This document shows positions 45,424 to 56,700 of a stretch of DNA of 57,383 nucleotides, piece by piece. The notes beneath the pieces were generated by a model. That model was not told the origin of the DNA. It saw nothing but the letters and a program-made list of their open reading frames with translations, and made no database searches. Each line of letters begins with the position of its first letter. Position 1 is the first letter of the stretch. The translations under genes were made by a program, and so were the position numbers. Source of the stretch: Strigamia acuminata (taxonomy: Eukaryota; Arthropoda; Chilopoda; Geophilomorpha; Linotaeniidae); the NCBI GenBank assembly GCA_949358305.1, contig CASHSZ010000024.1, forward strand, positions 1-57,383, in the 5' to 3' direction.

Positions 45424-45431
45424 AGAGGGGG
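45424..45431 (+). promoter_or_regulatory. Polypurine tract
   Basis: AGAGGGGG lies two bases before the 3' LTR and 12 bp after the polyprotein stop; the expected plus-strand primer. Confidence 0.75.
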
Positions 45432-45433
45432 TA

Positions 45434-45903
45434 TATAGAGTTTAGGGACAAATGTTGTCACAGTCTTGACTTTATAGTGTAGAGATTACTTCGTGCGTTT
45501 CCGGATTAGCACGATTGTCACGCGATTAGTTTATCATTGTATTATGTCCCGGAATTGCAGATCAGTTGTTATTGCTTTTTATCTAATGCGTGTTTCGTTA
45601 CCACAACTGATTTACCTTTATATAATGATTTGTCTAATTGTCGTCTGCTCTTATGAGCATTTTGTATTAAGAACTTGTTCTGTTTTAAGTTGTTTATGTT
45701 TAAACATTGTACAGGACAAATCAAATTGAATACAATAGTGATTTGTCCTTCTTATAGTTTGTGAGGTGAAATAACCTCAAACCATGTATCATTTGTTCTC
45801 ACATGTTTTCCATGATATTAAAGATGGCGGCACAATTTGTGCTAGTGTTGCAAAACATTGAAAACTGCTTGAACTCACCTGATTTAAGATCCATAGGCCA
45901 ACA
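45434..45903 (+). repeat. 3' LTR of copia element
   Basis: Direct copy of 39011-39480, followed by the GTTCG target duplication. Confidence 0.95.
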
Positions 45904-47020
45904 GTTCGGTCAGGCTAGATTGGACGTTGGTTTTCGAGTTATTGTGCCACAGTTGTTGCCGAAATCTGGTATGTATGTCGCGTTCCGTCAACACGGAGGC
46001 GAGAAACACTCGCTACGCTTCATCGCGCCCGCCCGCCTGTCTAATTATTTGTTTGTTTGTTCGCTCCTCCTCAAATTCGTCTATCGAACAATTGTTCAAA
46101 CCCTCGATCGATAAATTGCCGAATTGATTCAATTCGGACAAATTCCCTCCGGAAACAATCGATTGTTTACTTACGGTAAATGCGCGAGTCGAGGTGCGAT
46201 ACCGGGAAGACAATGGTGCTTCGTTTGCTTCGCTGTGGTTAATGGTTCCGACACCGGGTTAAACGCGTCGCTAGCGTCGCGTGTATACAACCGCGCGTGT
46301 TTGAAAAATAAAATGGGTGAAAATTAAAGAAAAAATATTTATTGGTGAATTATTAAAATAATTGATAAATTAATTAATTAAAAGAAAAAGAAAAAGAAAA
46401 AAAAAATAAAATAAAATAAAATAAAATAAAATAAATAAATAAGTTTGGCCGTTGCCGCCATCTGTCGCGTGGACTCATCCACTCACTTGTTCACACTCGC
46501 TCACTGTCGACCAACCGTGTGAGAACGTTAAAAGGTAAGTTAACCATTTCACATATTCACATACACACATACACACACAAAACTCGCCCACCCGCACTCC
46601 TAAATGCACGTTCAAACACGCGCCCAAACGCATATCCACGTGGAATTTGGCGAGCCACGCGCGTAGCCATTTTTTATTTTTCCGCCCCCACGTTGTTGTT
46701 GTCGCCGCCAACAGAAACCAAGCGATATTGAGTTTGACGTCTCGCGCGGGGTTTTTGTTTTCTTTTTTTTCGGGAATTCCCGGTTCCCAGTACCGGAATA
46801 GCGTCTTTTCTTTCTTTTTCTTTTCGTCATAAATTATCGTTTTTATCAATTTTTTAGTCAGTCAAAAGTGGCCATTCTCGTTATTGAAACGTAATAAAAT
46901 GTAACGTTTCGTTGACAAAAATGGCGTCTCGATTTCCAGGTTCCCGACATTAAAACCATAATCCCGCGTGTTTTGTTTTCACTTTATTACATTTTTTTTT
47001 TTTTTTTATTTTTTTTTTTC
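45904..47020 (+). other. Flank of copia insertion and leader of coiled-coil gene 3
   Basis: 45909-46330 continues the pre-insertion sequence (with the CGATCGATAAATTGCC area) and has no supported exon. (AAAT)/(AAAAT) runs lie at 46385-46440. A leader exon ends near 46535 (GTTAAAAG|GTAAGTTAACC), much like the one before coiled-coil gene 1. AAAAATGGCGTC at 46918 is another initiator-like motif. Confidence 0.4.
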
Positions 47021-47576
47021 ATGGAAGAAAAAATGGAAGCCACCATGTCGTCTCCTGTCTCCATTTTGCAGTGCGTCGACTATAAGTCGCCGCCGTCGAG
47101 TTGTTCCCCGCCGCCGTCGCCGATCATTTGTTCCGGGGCGTCTAATAAACGTCGCTCGGTGGATTCGAAGAAAGCGGGCACTCCCGCAAAAAGAAGAAGG
47201 GTCAGTATTCTATCAAAATTTTCGCCCACCTATTTATTTGTGTATTCGTTAATTCTCTTTCCTCGTTTTTCAGAGGTCGCTCTTGACACCAAGGACACCA
47301 GGTGCCAGGAAGGTGGAAAGAATAGTTGCGGACAAGATTGAGAAGGCGGTGATGAAAAGGATGGGGAGGATCGAGAAGACGGTGGCAAAAGGATTCGAGG
47401 AGATGATGGCAAGAATGGAGAGAGTTGTGTTGGGTATGGAAGCGAGGTGGCGAGAGCGCCTGGAGAAGATCGAAGAGGAGGAGGAAAGCGAAGGCGATGG
47501 AGAAGAAGATTGCGACGGGAGGGGAAAGGATGCCGGAAAGACTATCAACGACAGTGATGGTTCGATGGAGTATTAG
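47021..47576 (+). CDS. Coiled-coil protein 3 (two-exon family)
   Basis: Exons 47021-47200 (60 codons) and 47274-47576; 160 residues. The first exon is Ser/Pro-rich and ends in a basic block (SVDSKKAGTPAKRRR) like a nuclear localisation signal. The second starts RSLLTPRTPG, continues as a heptad helix (VERIVADKIEKAVMKRMGRI, then KGFEEMMARMERVV and ARWRERLEKIEEEEESEG), then an acidic linker and the ending NDSDGSMEY. The gene at 22850-23437 has an equal first-exon length, the same phase, a similar helix and the ending GGSDLSME; the gene at 26872-27555 is more distant. A G run and GT repeats follow the stop. Confidence 0.73.
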
Positions 47577-48004
47577 GGGGGGGGGGGAGGGGGTGCGCCT
47601 AAAGGAACAAAACTTTATTTGCTGTTCAGTTTATTCATTTATTCGGTTCATTCGTCCATTTATTTATTTATTTGTCTGTTTTGCAATTGTTTCACTTCGC
47701 TGCACCTGTGTGTGCGTGTGTGTGTGTGTGTGTGTGTTTTTCTCTTTCCTTTTTCTCAAATTATGGAAAAAAGTTTGTAGAATTTTATTTTCGTTCGGTC
47801 CATTAAACTAATGCATTCGATCGATTCAGTGTGACATTTTATTAAATTTGAATAAAAGATGTGAAAAAATGGATAAAACGCAATGATCGCGCGCGTGACC
47901 GAGCGCCTAATTGCGTGACCGTGACTATCCGCTTCCGTCACCGCTCCGGGAGGTTTTCCGATCTTGTACGACATAGTAGATGGATGTGGCGTTGGTGGAA
48001 CCCT
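47577..48004 (+). other. 3' flank with GT microsatellite
   Basis: A G-rich run at 47575-47590, (GT)n at about 47708-47740, no gene seen. Confidence 0.4.
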
Positions 48005-48053
48005 TCAAAAATTTAAAAAAAAATAAAAATAAATAAATAAATAAATAAATAGA

Positions 48054-48112
<59 letters not shown>

Positions 48113-48326
48113 AAGGGATCAAATCTTTCGACCCCTCCCCCCCCTCCCACAGGCCCTGGGGAAGGGAGTATGTGTAATGGCACGTACACATCGTCTTTTT
48201 TGAATATTTATCCCGTAGATATGAAGAAGATCGGCTGAAACGAAAATTCGGGAGAGTCGAGACTCGAACCCACGACCCACGACTCCGTAAGGCGGGTGAC
48301 TACCCACTCGACCACCTGGGCCGACG
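48005..48326 (-). mobile_element. tRNA-derived SINE with (TTTA)n tail
   Basis: On the minus strand 48322-48243 carries a good A box (TGGTCGAGTGGG) and B box (GGTTCGAGTC) at tRNA spacing, but the acceptor ends do not pair, so this is a SINE head or tRNA pseudogene rather than a working tRNA. A tRNA-unrelated body of about 120 bp follows and then a (TTTA)n run of about 100 bp to 48018. A (CAA)n tract lies just upstream (48350-48402 as TTG). Confidence 0.7.
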
Positions 48327-48363
48327 ATAAAAGGTCGCCGTTATCGGTGTTGTTGTTTGTTGT

Positions 48364-48405
<42 letters not shown>

Positions 48406-48640
48406 TTTTTGTTTGCAATTAGTGTCACTAGGTATCGCGTCATAGCGCCGTAGTGTCACGACATTTCAGTTCGCCGCGCACGTGTGGCTGCCCCCTCGCT
48501 CGACGGCGTCACACAGCGAGTGGTCCAACTATTCTACTTTCCCAACAACCGGAAACTCGTGGCACAACAAACCAACATTGGTGTTGCCACCACCATCGTC
48601 GTTTTATTCTCTCAGCGGTGTCGAAATTGTCTGTTTTCAG

Positions 48641-49997
48641 ATGGAACCGAAGCGTGAAGAAGAGAGGCGACCAAGATGGCCACCTATTCCCGTTATCGTG
48701 GTAAGCGCGTTTACATCCTTATGAACCCGGGCTATTAAACGGAGTGGTACGGCGCGTATGTGCATATTTTTCTGATTTGATTGATTAATTATTTCCAGGT
48801 CGATGACGAGGAAGGGGACGATGACGCCACCCTCACTATTGTCGCCGCCGCCGCCGCCAACGTCAACGACGCACCGTTGTGCAGTGCTAAAGAGGAACCC
48901 GAAATCGAAGTGAGAATCTGTAATGTCGTGCCTTGGTTCACCTCGATTCATTAATTCGTCCATTTACTTACTTACTTACTTACCCATCTACTGGTCTGTG
49001 TCTCTAGGTTGGGGTGGTTGAGGTGGAAGTACCATACGAGGGAGGAGGAGGAGGAGGAGATGAGCGACCCGCAATGGAAGAAGATGTCGAGATGGAACGG
49101 GAACTCGCGATTGAGGAGAATCGGAAACGCGCGATTGCAGAAGATCTGGAACGCGCGATTGGAGAGGATTCGGAACGCGCGATTGGAGAGGATCGGGAAC
49201 GCGCGATTGGAGAGAAACGGAAACGCGCGATTGGAGAGGAAGAGCGAGGAAATGGAGAATCAATGAGCGCGCGGTTTCTATTGGCGCAAATTCAACAAAC
49301 ACGAGAGGAGCAGCGACGGTTGCGTCGAGTCGTGGATGACGAGTTGGGGGAGTTGAAGCGAGAGATAGGATCGCTTCGAGGGCAACTTGAGGAAAAAGAA
49401 AAATTGATGATCACAGAGAGGATGAAAGATCTGGATGCGTGGCACCAAAAAGAATACCGACAACAATTGAAATACCATAAGGAATACGAGGAGCATCAAT
49501 TACGATTTCTTCTCGCGCAACTGGAGCGAGAAAAAAAAATTCAGTTGGAGGAGTGGCGCGAAAAGGACCTAAAGAGGCAGAAGAAGTGTCGCAAAGAAGA
49601 CCTGAGGCAGCAGCGGGAATGGGCAATGCACCCACCCGGACAAGGAGTATCGTGGGCCCGGTATGTAGGAGGTTATGCGGAGCAGTTGAAAAATAATTCA
49701 ACGGAGCTAGGGGTTCGGGCGGCGAAGATAGAGGCGCTCGAAGTGCTGGTGGAAAGTCTCAAAGAGCGGTTGCGGAAGGAGTGGCAAATTCGACATAACC
49801 AAGAACGGAGTTCGCGGTTGATCGCCAGATTCGTGAGTGTATCTATCTCTTTCTTTCTTTCTCTTTCTTTTTTTTTTCTCCCCCCCTTCATTCTCTCTCT
49901 CTCTTTTTAGGGGTCGTGTCCAAAGTTGAGTCGTCCCCCGGATCTTTTTGACAAAGCCATTCAAACCGAGCAACCAGAAAAACCCGAAACAATTTGA
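48641..49997 (+). CDS. Long coiled-coil protein with heptad minisatellite
   Basis: Exons 48641-48700 (ATG directly after the acceptor CTGTTTTCAG, so a 5' UTR exon exists), 48799-48909, 49008-49832, 49911-49997; about 360 residues with all phases zero. Short Pro-rich start (MEPKREEERRPRWPPIPV), an Ala/Asp linker, a Gly run, then a 7-residue repeat ERAIGED (21-nt units, about 49104-49247), then roughly 190 residues of charged coiled coil (TREEQRRLRRVVDDELGELK, LRGQLEEKEKLM, LAQLEREKKIQLEEWREKD), a GVSWARYVGGYAEQL patch, another heptad stretch and a Pro-rich end (LSRPPDLFDKAIQTEQ). Probably a scaffold or filament-type protein; no family recognised. Convergent with the transposase gene. Confidence 0.72.
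49104..49247 (+). repeat. 21-nt coding minisatellite
   Basis: About seven 21-nt units encode the heptad ERAIGED and variants. Unit length equals one coiled-coil heptad, so copy-number changes would keep both frame and helix register. Confidence 0.8.
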
Positions 49998-50059
49998 GGG
50001 CGACTCGGACGATACAAAAACCGACGCGAGACCAACGAGTCAATTGATGCCCATTCTTA

Positions 50060-50064
50060 TTTTA

Positions 50065-50117
<53 letters not shown>

Positions 50118-50124
50118 TATTATT
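50060..50124 (+). repeat. (ATT)n microsatellite
   Basis: Trinucleotide run between the convergent coiled-coil and transposase genes. Confidence 0.9.
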
Positions 50125-50252
50125 GTCATCTCATCATCGCCACCGCTGCATCTATCACACGATAAATAGATAAAAAAATTGTTACATGTTCTGGTGGAAA
50201 TCATAAAAGTTTATTTATTTATTGAGTTTTACAAACAAAAGAGCATAGAAAA

Positions 50253-52582
50253 TCACGGCAATCTACCCAGGCCGGCTTCGTGGAGTTGGAAACAATTGCG
50301 GTAGCGTGGGCGACATAGGTGGGTCCGGCAGGGAGCGCACCAGAAACTGCTCTCGTGGCGTTCTTTGTGGACCTCGCGACACACCACGCATCGACAACTT
50401 TTCCCCGCGTGCTCCATTCGATGGACGACGGGTCCAGTAGGTAGGGCCGCGCGCGAGGCCGTGGTCGTCGTCCTCGTCCTCTCCCGAGCCAAGAGTTGAG
50501 CGACAAGTGCCCTTCGGAATTGTAATTGCGATCGATCGCCGCGCGCGGAGGCCGTGACTTCGCGCATGTTGATTCGGGCGTTGACACACACTGCGGGGAA
50601 TAAATGGAAAACGACGAGTCGAGATTAAGATTGTAACGATAACAATAATGATAATAATCAGAGATTGGGGCCTTGATCCCACCTTGATTCAGCTTTTGAA
50701 AGAAGAAGTATCGGTGCCAATAACTGGACCGGCGTCCGATGTGGAATGAGGAGACGAGTCGGTTCAAGACGTCTACCCAATGAAAATTTTCGATGTAGGA
50801 CAGTGCGGGCGCCGGACATGCAATATCCACGTTCCTGCCACCGATACGACGCAAGACACGGCCGGCCGCTGACAGTGGGTCGACGTTCGTACTGAGCAAA
50901 CTCACGGTGGTTGTGTCTCGCCACGCAGTGAGCACCAACCGACCGTTTTGTCGTTGTATGAAATCGCCTACAAAAAAAAAAAATGAGAGAGATAGATAGA
51001 TAGAATAAAAATTAATAATTGAATAAATCAAACGCGCGTTCACGTCCGAGCAAATGCGTTACCTCTCCGGTTGCCTTGATATCGTCTGAGTGTCGAAAAA
51101 TCTGATGGCATCTGGGCCGAATTGGCCCGCAGCGTCCCCACGGCCATGGTGTTGTGGCGGGTGAAGAGGTGTTCGAATAACACGGCGGACGAAAATCGAT
51201 TATCGCAGGCGATAGTGTACCCCATGCCGAGATAGTGTCTGGCCACGTATACGACGATGCGTCCGAGGACACTACCCGGATACCTGGCAAGTTTGGAGTA
51301 AAGCAATCCGAGGTGAAATAGAAAAGGCGATGAATTGACTCACTCTGGTTCCGGCTCTTCGTCCGGGTCAAAATACATCTTGGTGCGCTTACCCAAGTGC
51401 ACCTCGTCGTTCAGCACGTAGCCGGTGCCCGCTTCGCACAACGTGAAAAGTTCAAATCCCCATTTGATGGGTTTGGCCGGTTGGAAGACCTGGAAGAAAT
51501 TTGCCGAACGAATGAACAAATGTAGACAACTGGATGAATAAATAAATAAATAAATAAATGTACGCACTTTTATCTTTGATCGACCTCGGAAGGCGATCAT
51601 CGACTCGTCAATGCAGAGCGTCGTCCTTGGTTGCCGACATGCGCGGAAGCGTTTGTTGACCAGGTCGGCGAACAAGCGAACTTTCATCGCGCGGTCGTCC
51701 TGTTCGCGTTCTTTCAAAAATGACACCCTTTCCGCCGTTGTGCTGCCGCCATCGGGGCCGCGTGCAGAGCCGGTAACGTGCAACCGTTGGTAGGACGGTT
51801 GCGTGCCGTAATGAAGGTACCGCGAAATCTCCTGAAACCTCTTGTGTGTCATGGCTCGCCCAACGGCCGGTGCACCGAGATCGCCGACGTTGCTGCTCGA
51901 CCAGTAGTGTCGCAATTCGGGTTGTTTGTTGTAGCCGGCCAAGACGTGGATCCCTAGATATACATAAAACTCATCGAGCGTTAGAGGGCGGACCCGCGCG
52001 CGCGCCCTTGTCGCTGTCCCTCTCGGTTGTGGCGGGTGTTGCGGTCGAGACGGAAGTCGGGGCTGTCGCCCGGCGGCCAGCTCGGCTGCCCTTCTGTCGG
52101 CCGCGGTGATACACACTCTCAAAACACTGCGTTGTGGTCCGGGTGCTCCAGCGCCACTACCGCAAGCCACGGCGACCAACGTTCTTTGTCTAGTTCTCGG
52201 ACCTCGTGGTCGTTGCATCGAACGCGTCTAAAACGAAAAACATGTATATTATACGAACAATCAACCAAAAGCGCGTCTGAGAACCCCCGCGAACGACGTG
52301 TGCAACGTGTGCGTCAACTTTTCCCAACACCTGTACTCGCGTTCTTCCCACTTCTTTCTCCTGCTTCGCCTCTCTCCGAATGGCCCGGTTCGTCGCCGTC
52401 ACGGTGAAGCGGGCCGCCTCGCCGAAGAGTTCCTCGAAATAGTCGAATTCCGAGCTGGTAGCCACGCATCGGCCGCGATAGCCGGGTGTTTCGCCGTCGA
52501 ATCCGACGTCCTGTCGGTACCGCGTCGTCGTGGCGGCCCATACGCGCGTGTCGTTGGGCGTTTTTGGAAAACCGTCCGTCAT
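50253..52582 (-). CDS. piggyBac-type (PGBD-like) transposase, right copy, apparently complete
   Basis: Predicted cut-and-paste DDE transposase of about 633 residues. Exons: 52586-52331 (ATG at 52582), 52227-51568, 51489-51344, 51283-51063, about 50967-50683, 50590-50253. All junctions are GT-AG and in phase. Family landmarks appear in order: DYFEELF and TNRAI, RPLTLDEFYVYLGIHVLAG, LRHYWSS, three catalytic Asp in CIDESM, ACDNRF and WRDTTTV, then a C-terminal zinc-type region (CVVC, CAPC, LC, NCF, H). An Arg/Pro/Ala-rich insert separates the N-terminal segment from the core. It lies mostly inside the right arm, but exons 4-6 extend past the inner boundary into single-copy DNA. No piggyBac-like TTAA-flanked ends are visible next to it, so whether it serves a larger element or is domesticated is open. 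Confidence 0.87.
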
Positions 52583-52586
52583 GGAC

Positions 52587-53663
52587 CTAGGCAAAACAAA
52601 ACAAAACAAAAAAACAAAAAAAAAGTAAAGTAAAGTATAGTAAAGTAAAGTAAAGTAAAGTAAAGTAAAGTAAAGTAAAGTAAAGTAAAGTAAAGTAAAA
52701 TAAGTACGGACGAACGAGAAAATTTTGCAGTGGAAATAGCGCGGGTGGCTATTTGCATTGGTATTTCAGGGAAAATAGGATGCAGGATATTCCCACGATA
52801 TGTATATGCATTATTGCGACAACATTTGGTGCACCTTTCTTCGCGATTTACCAGAGTCGGTCGAGTAGATCTTTTAACAAACCTCCGAGATGGGTTGGAC
52901 ACGGGTATCTGATAATAGGGGGTTCGGGTTTGCAAATAACGCGCGGTCATTGAATGGCGCGCGGGTTGGTGCGCGTGTGCAGCGCGGATGAAGATTGACA
53001 CGTTATCAAAACGTAATCGTTGTCACGTGCTGGGAACGTGATTAAAGGGGAAGCAATGGCACACGTGTTATTCCCCCTTCCCCCTTGAAATACCGATGCG
53101 TTTTAAATTTCATCACGGGTTTAAATGGTAAATGATGCCAATCTTCATTTAAATTTAGAGTAAAATACAAATTATGTTAGCTTTTGAATGCAACTGGTGA
53201 AAATATCTACCCACGCTATTTTCGTCAAATATTTCTCTCGAAATATCTGTGGGAGCAAGATGGTGACAATTACACCGCTTGTGGTTCCCGTCTGTGTCCG
53301 TCCGCGAACATGGCGCTCGCTCGTCGACATACCTGCTTAATTCGATGGATAGGCCGGTTGATAGACCCCGGTTGATTCAATTTTCTTCCTCTTTTTCTCG
53401 CTGGAAAAGTACTTGGCAGTTGACCAACTACTCGCTGCCAGGCCGTCGTCGTGCGAACGCGTGTAGGATGAACCGAGGGATGATGGGAAACCACGGGGCT
53501 TTCACAAGGCTCGCACGGTCGAGAGGCGAGTATGGAAATCGGACGCGCGTGTATATAATCAACCGCGCGTGCGTGTGCAATTTTACACAACAACAATTTA
53601 TGTGCTGAAAATTTTGTTAAACGCATGGATAAATAAAACAATGCGAAACGGGGTGCGTGTTTG
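52587..53663 (-). other. Region between arm genes, right copy
   Basis: Counterpart of 3398-4464: a GTAAA run (52623-52698), CGCG-rich probable promoter and a noncoding 5' exon for the transposase gene. Relative to the left arm it has two extra bases near 53369 and altered bases near 52990-53000 and 53076. Confidence 0.4.
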
Positions 53664-53669
53664 TTTATT
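53664..53669 (-). promoter_or_regulatory. Polyadenylation signal of right zinc-finger/PHD gene
   Basis: AATAAA on the minus strand, 58 bp past the stop, identical in place to the signal of the left copy. Confidence 0.55.
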
Positions 53670-53726
53670 CGAAACCGCAAATGAAAAATAAAAAATAGAA
53701 AAGAAAATCTGACAAACTGTGCCGTT

Positions 53727-56700
53727 TCACGGACTGGCACGCGTGTCTTTCAAATCGTCAACAAAATACCGCGGGCGATCCACATTAGCCAGGAAAAAGT
53801 CTGCGTGGTCCCGATCGATGTCCTCGATCTTAGAGATCAATCGGGTCAGAAATTCGGGAATTGCGACCGCTGTCATGAACGTTTCAATCCCGTCTGGTCC
53901 CCACGTCTGCGCATACTGTGTTTTTATGGGCAGGTCCGTGCTTATTTTCTTTATAATAGAATGAGCAAAACGTTTGCACTGAAATGTAAATGAGCAAAAT
54001 TCAATCGAACGAAAGAAAAGAACAAACAAACAAACAAACAAACAAACAAACAAACAAACAAACAAACAAACAAACAAACAAACAAAAACATATAAAAATA
54101 ATAAAAAATCTATAGTCTGTACCAGTTCTTCGTCTTGGATCAGTAAATCGTGTCGGTTGGTCGACATGGACGATCGGTTCGGGGCACCTTTGTCAAAGAG
54201 GTTCATCCGCCAACTTTTAACCTTTCCATTGAGTACGTCTGCGACGTGTTGGAAGCAGATGTTGAAGTGTTTGGTGAAATTTTGCTCAATCGAGTAAGTG
54301 GAGTACCTGTGTAAAATAATTAAAACTAGTTTAGCAAAAAATGAACAAGCGAATTAGACTACGGTGTGGCCAAAAAAATTATAGTTAATTACAGAATAAA
54401 ATGAAAGAAAACACTCACCGCAGTTTCGTGATAGGAGCGGGACGAATTTTACGACAACCGCTACAAAAGAACTTGGTGTAGCTTTTCCGGTTGGTCCATG
54501 TCCGCCCCACACATTCTTCGTGTACCGAAGAGGAACACGATTTGCAACTCAGTCGCGGACTAGTCGACTCCGCGCAGTAAACACTGTCGCATTTGCTTCC
54601 CGCGACGTCTCGTTTCTCGCGATACAAGGCTGTCTGAAATTTCAGTCAAACACGAACCACCAAATTAATGAGAGCAGCGGAAAGGATCCCTTTCCTTTAC
54701 CTTGAACGGATCCGGTTTGTCATTGTCCGGCGACGACGACGACGACGACGACGATGGCGACGACTTTGTAGTGGGAGTCGGCCCGCGTCCACGTATTTGT
54801 TTAGCCTCACGTTCGCGTTTGCTCTTCGCAATGCTAGCGATTAGACCGCAATCGCGCTTCATCCCGCGTCCAGGAGCGGTGCCGCGACCATGTCCGACGC
54901 GACCGCCGTCGTTTCCACCGTTTCCATCGCCTTCGCCTTCGCCTTCGTCTTCGTCTTCGCCTTCGTCTTCGTCGTCTTCGATGTCGCTACTGTCATCGTC
55001 GTCGGGTCGTCGTGTCTTCCCGAACAAAAACTCTAGGGCCCGAGCTTGTCGATTCAAATCGATGGGTTGCTGAAATAAAACAAACAAACAAACAAACAAA
55101 CAAACAGACGGACAATCGATCAGTCTAGTTGCCCGGGCAGGTCCTTGGGGCGAGACACTCACGTTCTTCTCCCATTGCGTGTATCCTTCTCGCAACAACT
55201 TCATGGTCTTTGGTGTTACCACGGTTGCCTAGAGAGAAAATGTCAATGACAAATAAACCGAATTGTTTTTCCCTCACCTCGTCACCCTTCTTCTTCTCGT
55301 TCCCTCGCTGTTGTCGAGCACCACTGTGGTGGGGAGGGGTATCACCTTCTCTCTTCGTGCCCTTCCCACTTAGCTTCAGAAATGTGGGCAGTACGTCGAA
55401 TCTGTGTGTCTCTCGCAAATGATATTGCATATTTTCTGATCGTGTGTTGCATAAAGGACAGTCGTCTGCCTTCTTCCTCGTTAACATCAGTGCCTGTTGA
55501 AGAAGAGATGAACGATTGAGATGATCACATCAATGAAAATGGGGGAAAAAAAAAAAAAAAATAAAATAAAAAAAAAAAATAAATAAATAAATAAATAAAT
55601 AAATTAAATTAATAAATAAGTAAATAAACAAACAAATAAATAAAGAAATACAGTGTAAGCTATGTAGCCCGGATGTAGGATGGGGCCCAGAAATTTGTCC
55701 AGTCCAGGCGATGTTCGTTCTGTAGGGTGTGTACACCTTTTTTTATTTATTTTTTTTTTTATTTTAGTGTTTTTGTTTTTGTTTTTTTTTTCTAATTTAT
55801 TTCATTGGAAAATCGACATTTTTTATTTTTGTCCGAACCACACGGTAATTTTTTCCTTATATGGGATGCACCGCTTTGCCCGGAATCCGGAAAGGGAAGT
55901 CGTCCAAACCAAAGAGTAAATCTAGCATCGCTCCTTATTGGTTGGGCCCGGGCCCGGACAAAATTGTCCGGACCACGTAGTTGTCCGGACGATGTTATGT
56001 CCGAGCTACGCAGCTTACATTGTAAATAAAGGCGAACAAACGAATCGCGCGCGTACGCGCTAGGAAATACCCGACAAAAGTTCTCAAAGTTGCCAACGTG
56101 ATTGCGCAACAACTCCCTGGCCGGTTTGATTTTTCCAACGTTGTGTATATGCAGCCAGTGATTACATATGTCGGCTTTGGGGCCCTTCGGGGCTTGGTTT
56201 TTGTCGGGACACAACCAACACACCCCATTTCTCGTATCGATGACAGGTTTGTCCTAAACGAGAAAGATGATTGAACGAACAAACGAACGAACGAACGAAT
56301 GAGCTGATTGATTGTCGTCGTTGTTACCTTAAGGTGGTCGTAGGACGACCAAATAGCCTGTTGCGACGCACTAGTGGTCACGCGTTGCGATGTACTTGCG
56401 GTCATGTGTTGCGATGTACTGGCGGTCGTGAGTCTTTCTTCGATTACACTCAACCTTTGATTAAGGGTGCGTAATTCTTCCGCAATTTGTGTGTATTTAG
56501 TCCCACGTCCCTCTTCTTGCTGGTACAAGAAATCTACGCGTGTTTTTAGAACCGTTACATCCTCTGTTCTCGGCATCGTCGACGTGAGTCTGCCGTCATC
56601 GAGTCTAGTGGGGGGGGGGAATAAAAAAATAAATAAACGATTAAATAGAATAACAAATAAATCATCGCGAGTTACTAGCATCGAGCGCCAAAAAAAAAAA

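Larger units (their letters stand above)
39011..45903 (+). mobile_element. Complete Ty1/copia LTR retrotransposon
   Basis: A 6.9-kb element bounded by 470-bp direct LTRs (39011-39480 and 45434-45903) that look identical where I compared them. The flanks GTTCG at 39006-39010 and 45904-45908 form a perfect 5-bp target duplication. A primer site follows the 5' LTR and a purine tract precedes the 3' LTR. The single internal frame is open throughout. All signs point to a recent insertion, possibly still active. The LTR starts TATAG rather than the usual TG, while it does end in CA. Confidence 0.95.

Noticed and set aside
48243-48322. Functional tRNA gene
   Set aside because: Boxes A and B are good but acceptor and anticodon stems do not pair; fits a SINE head better.
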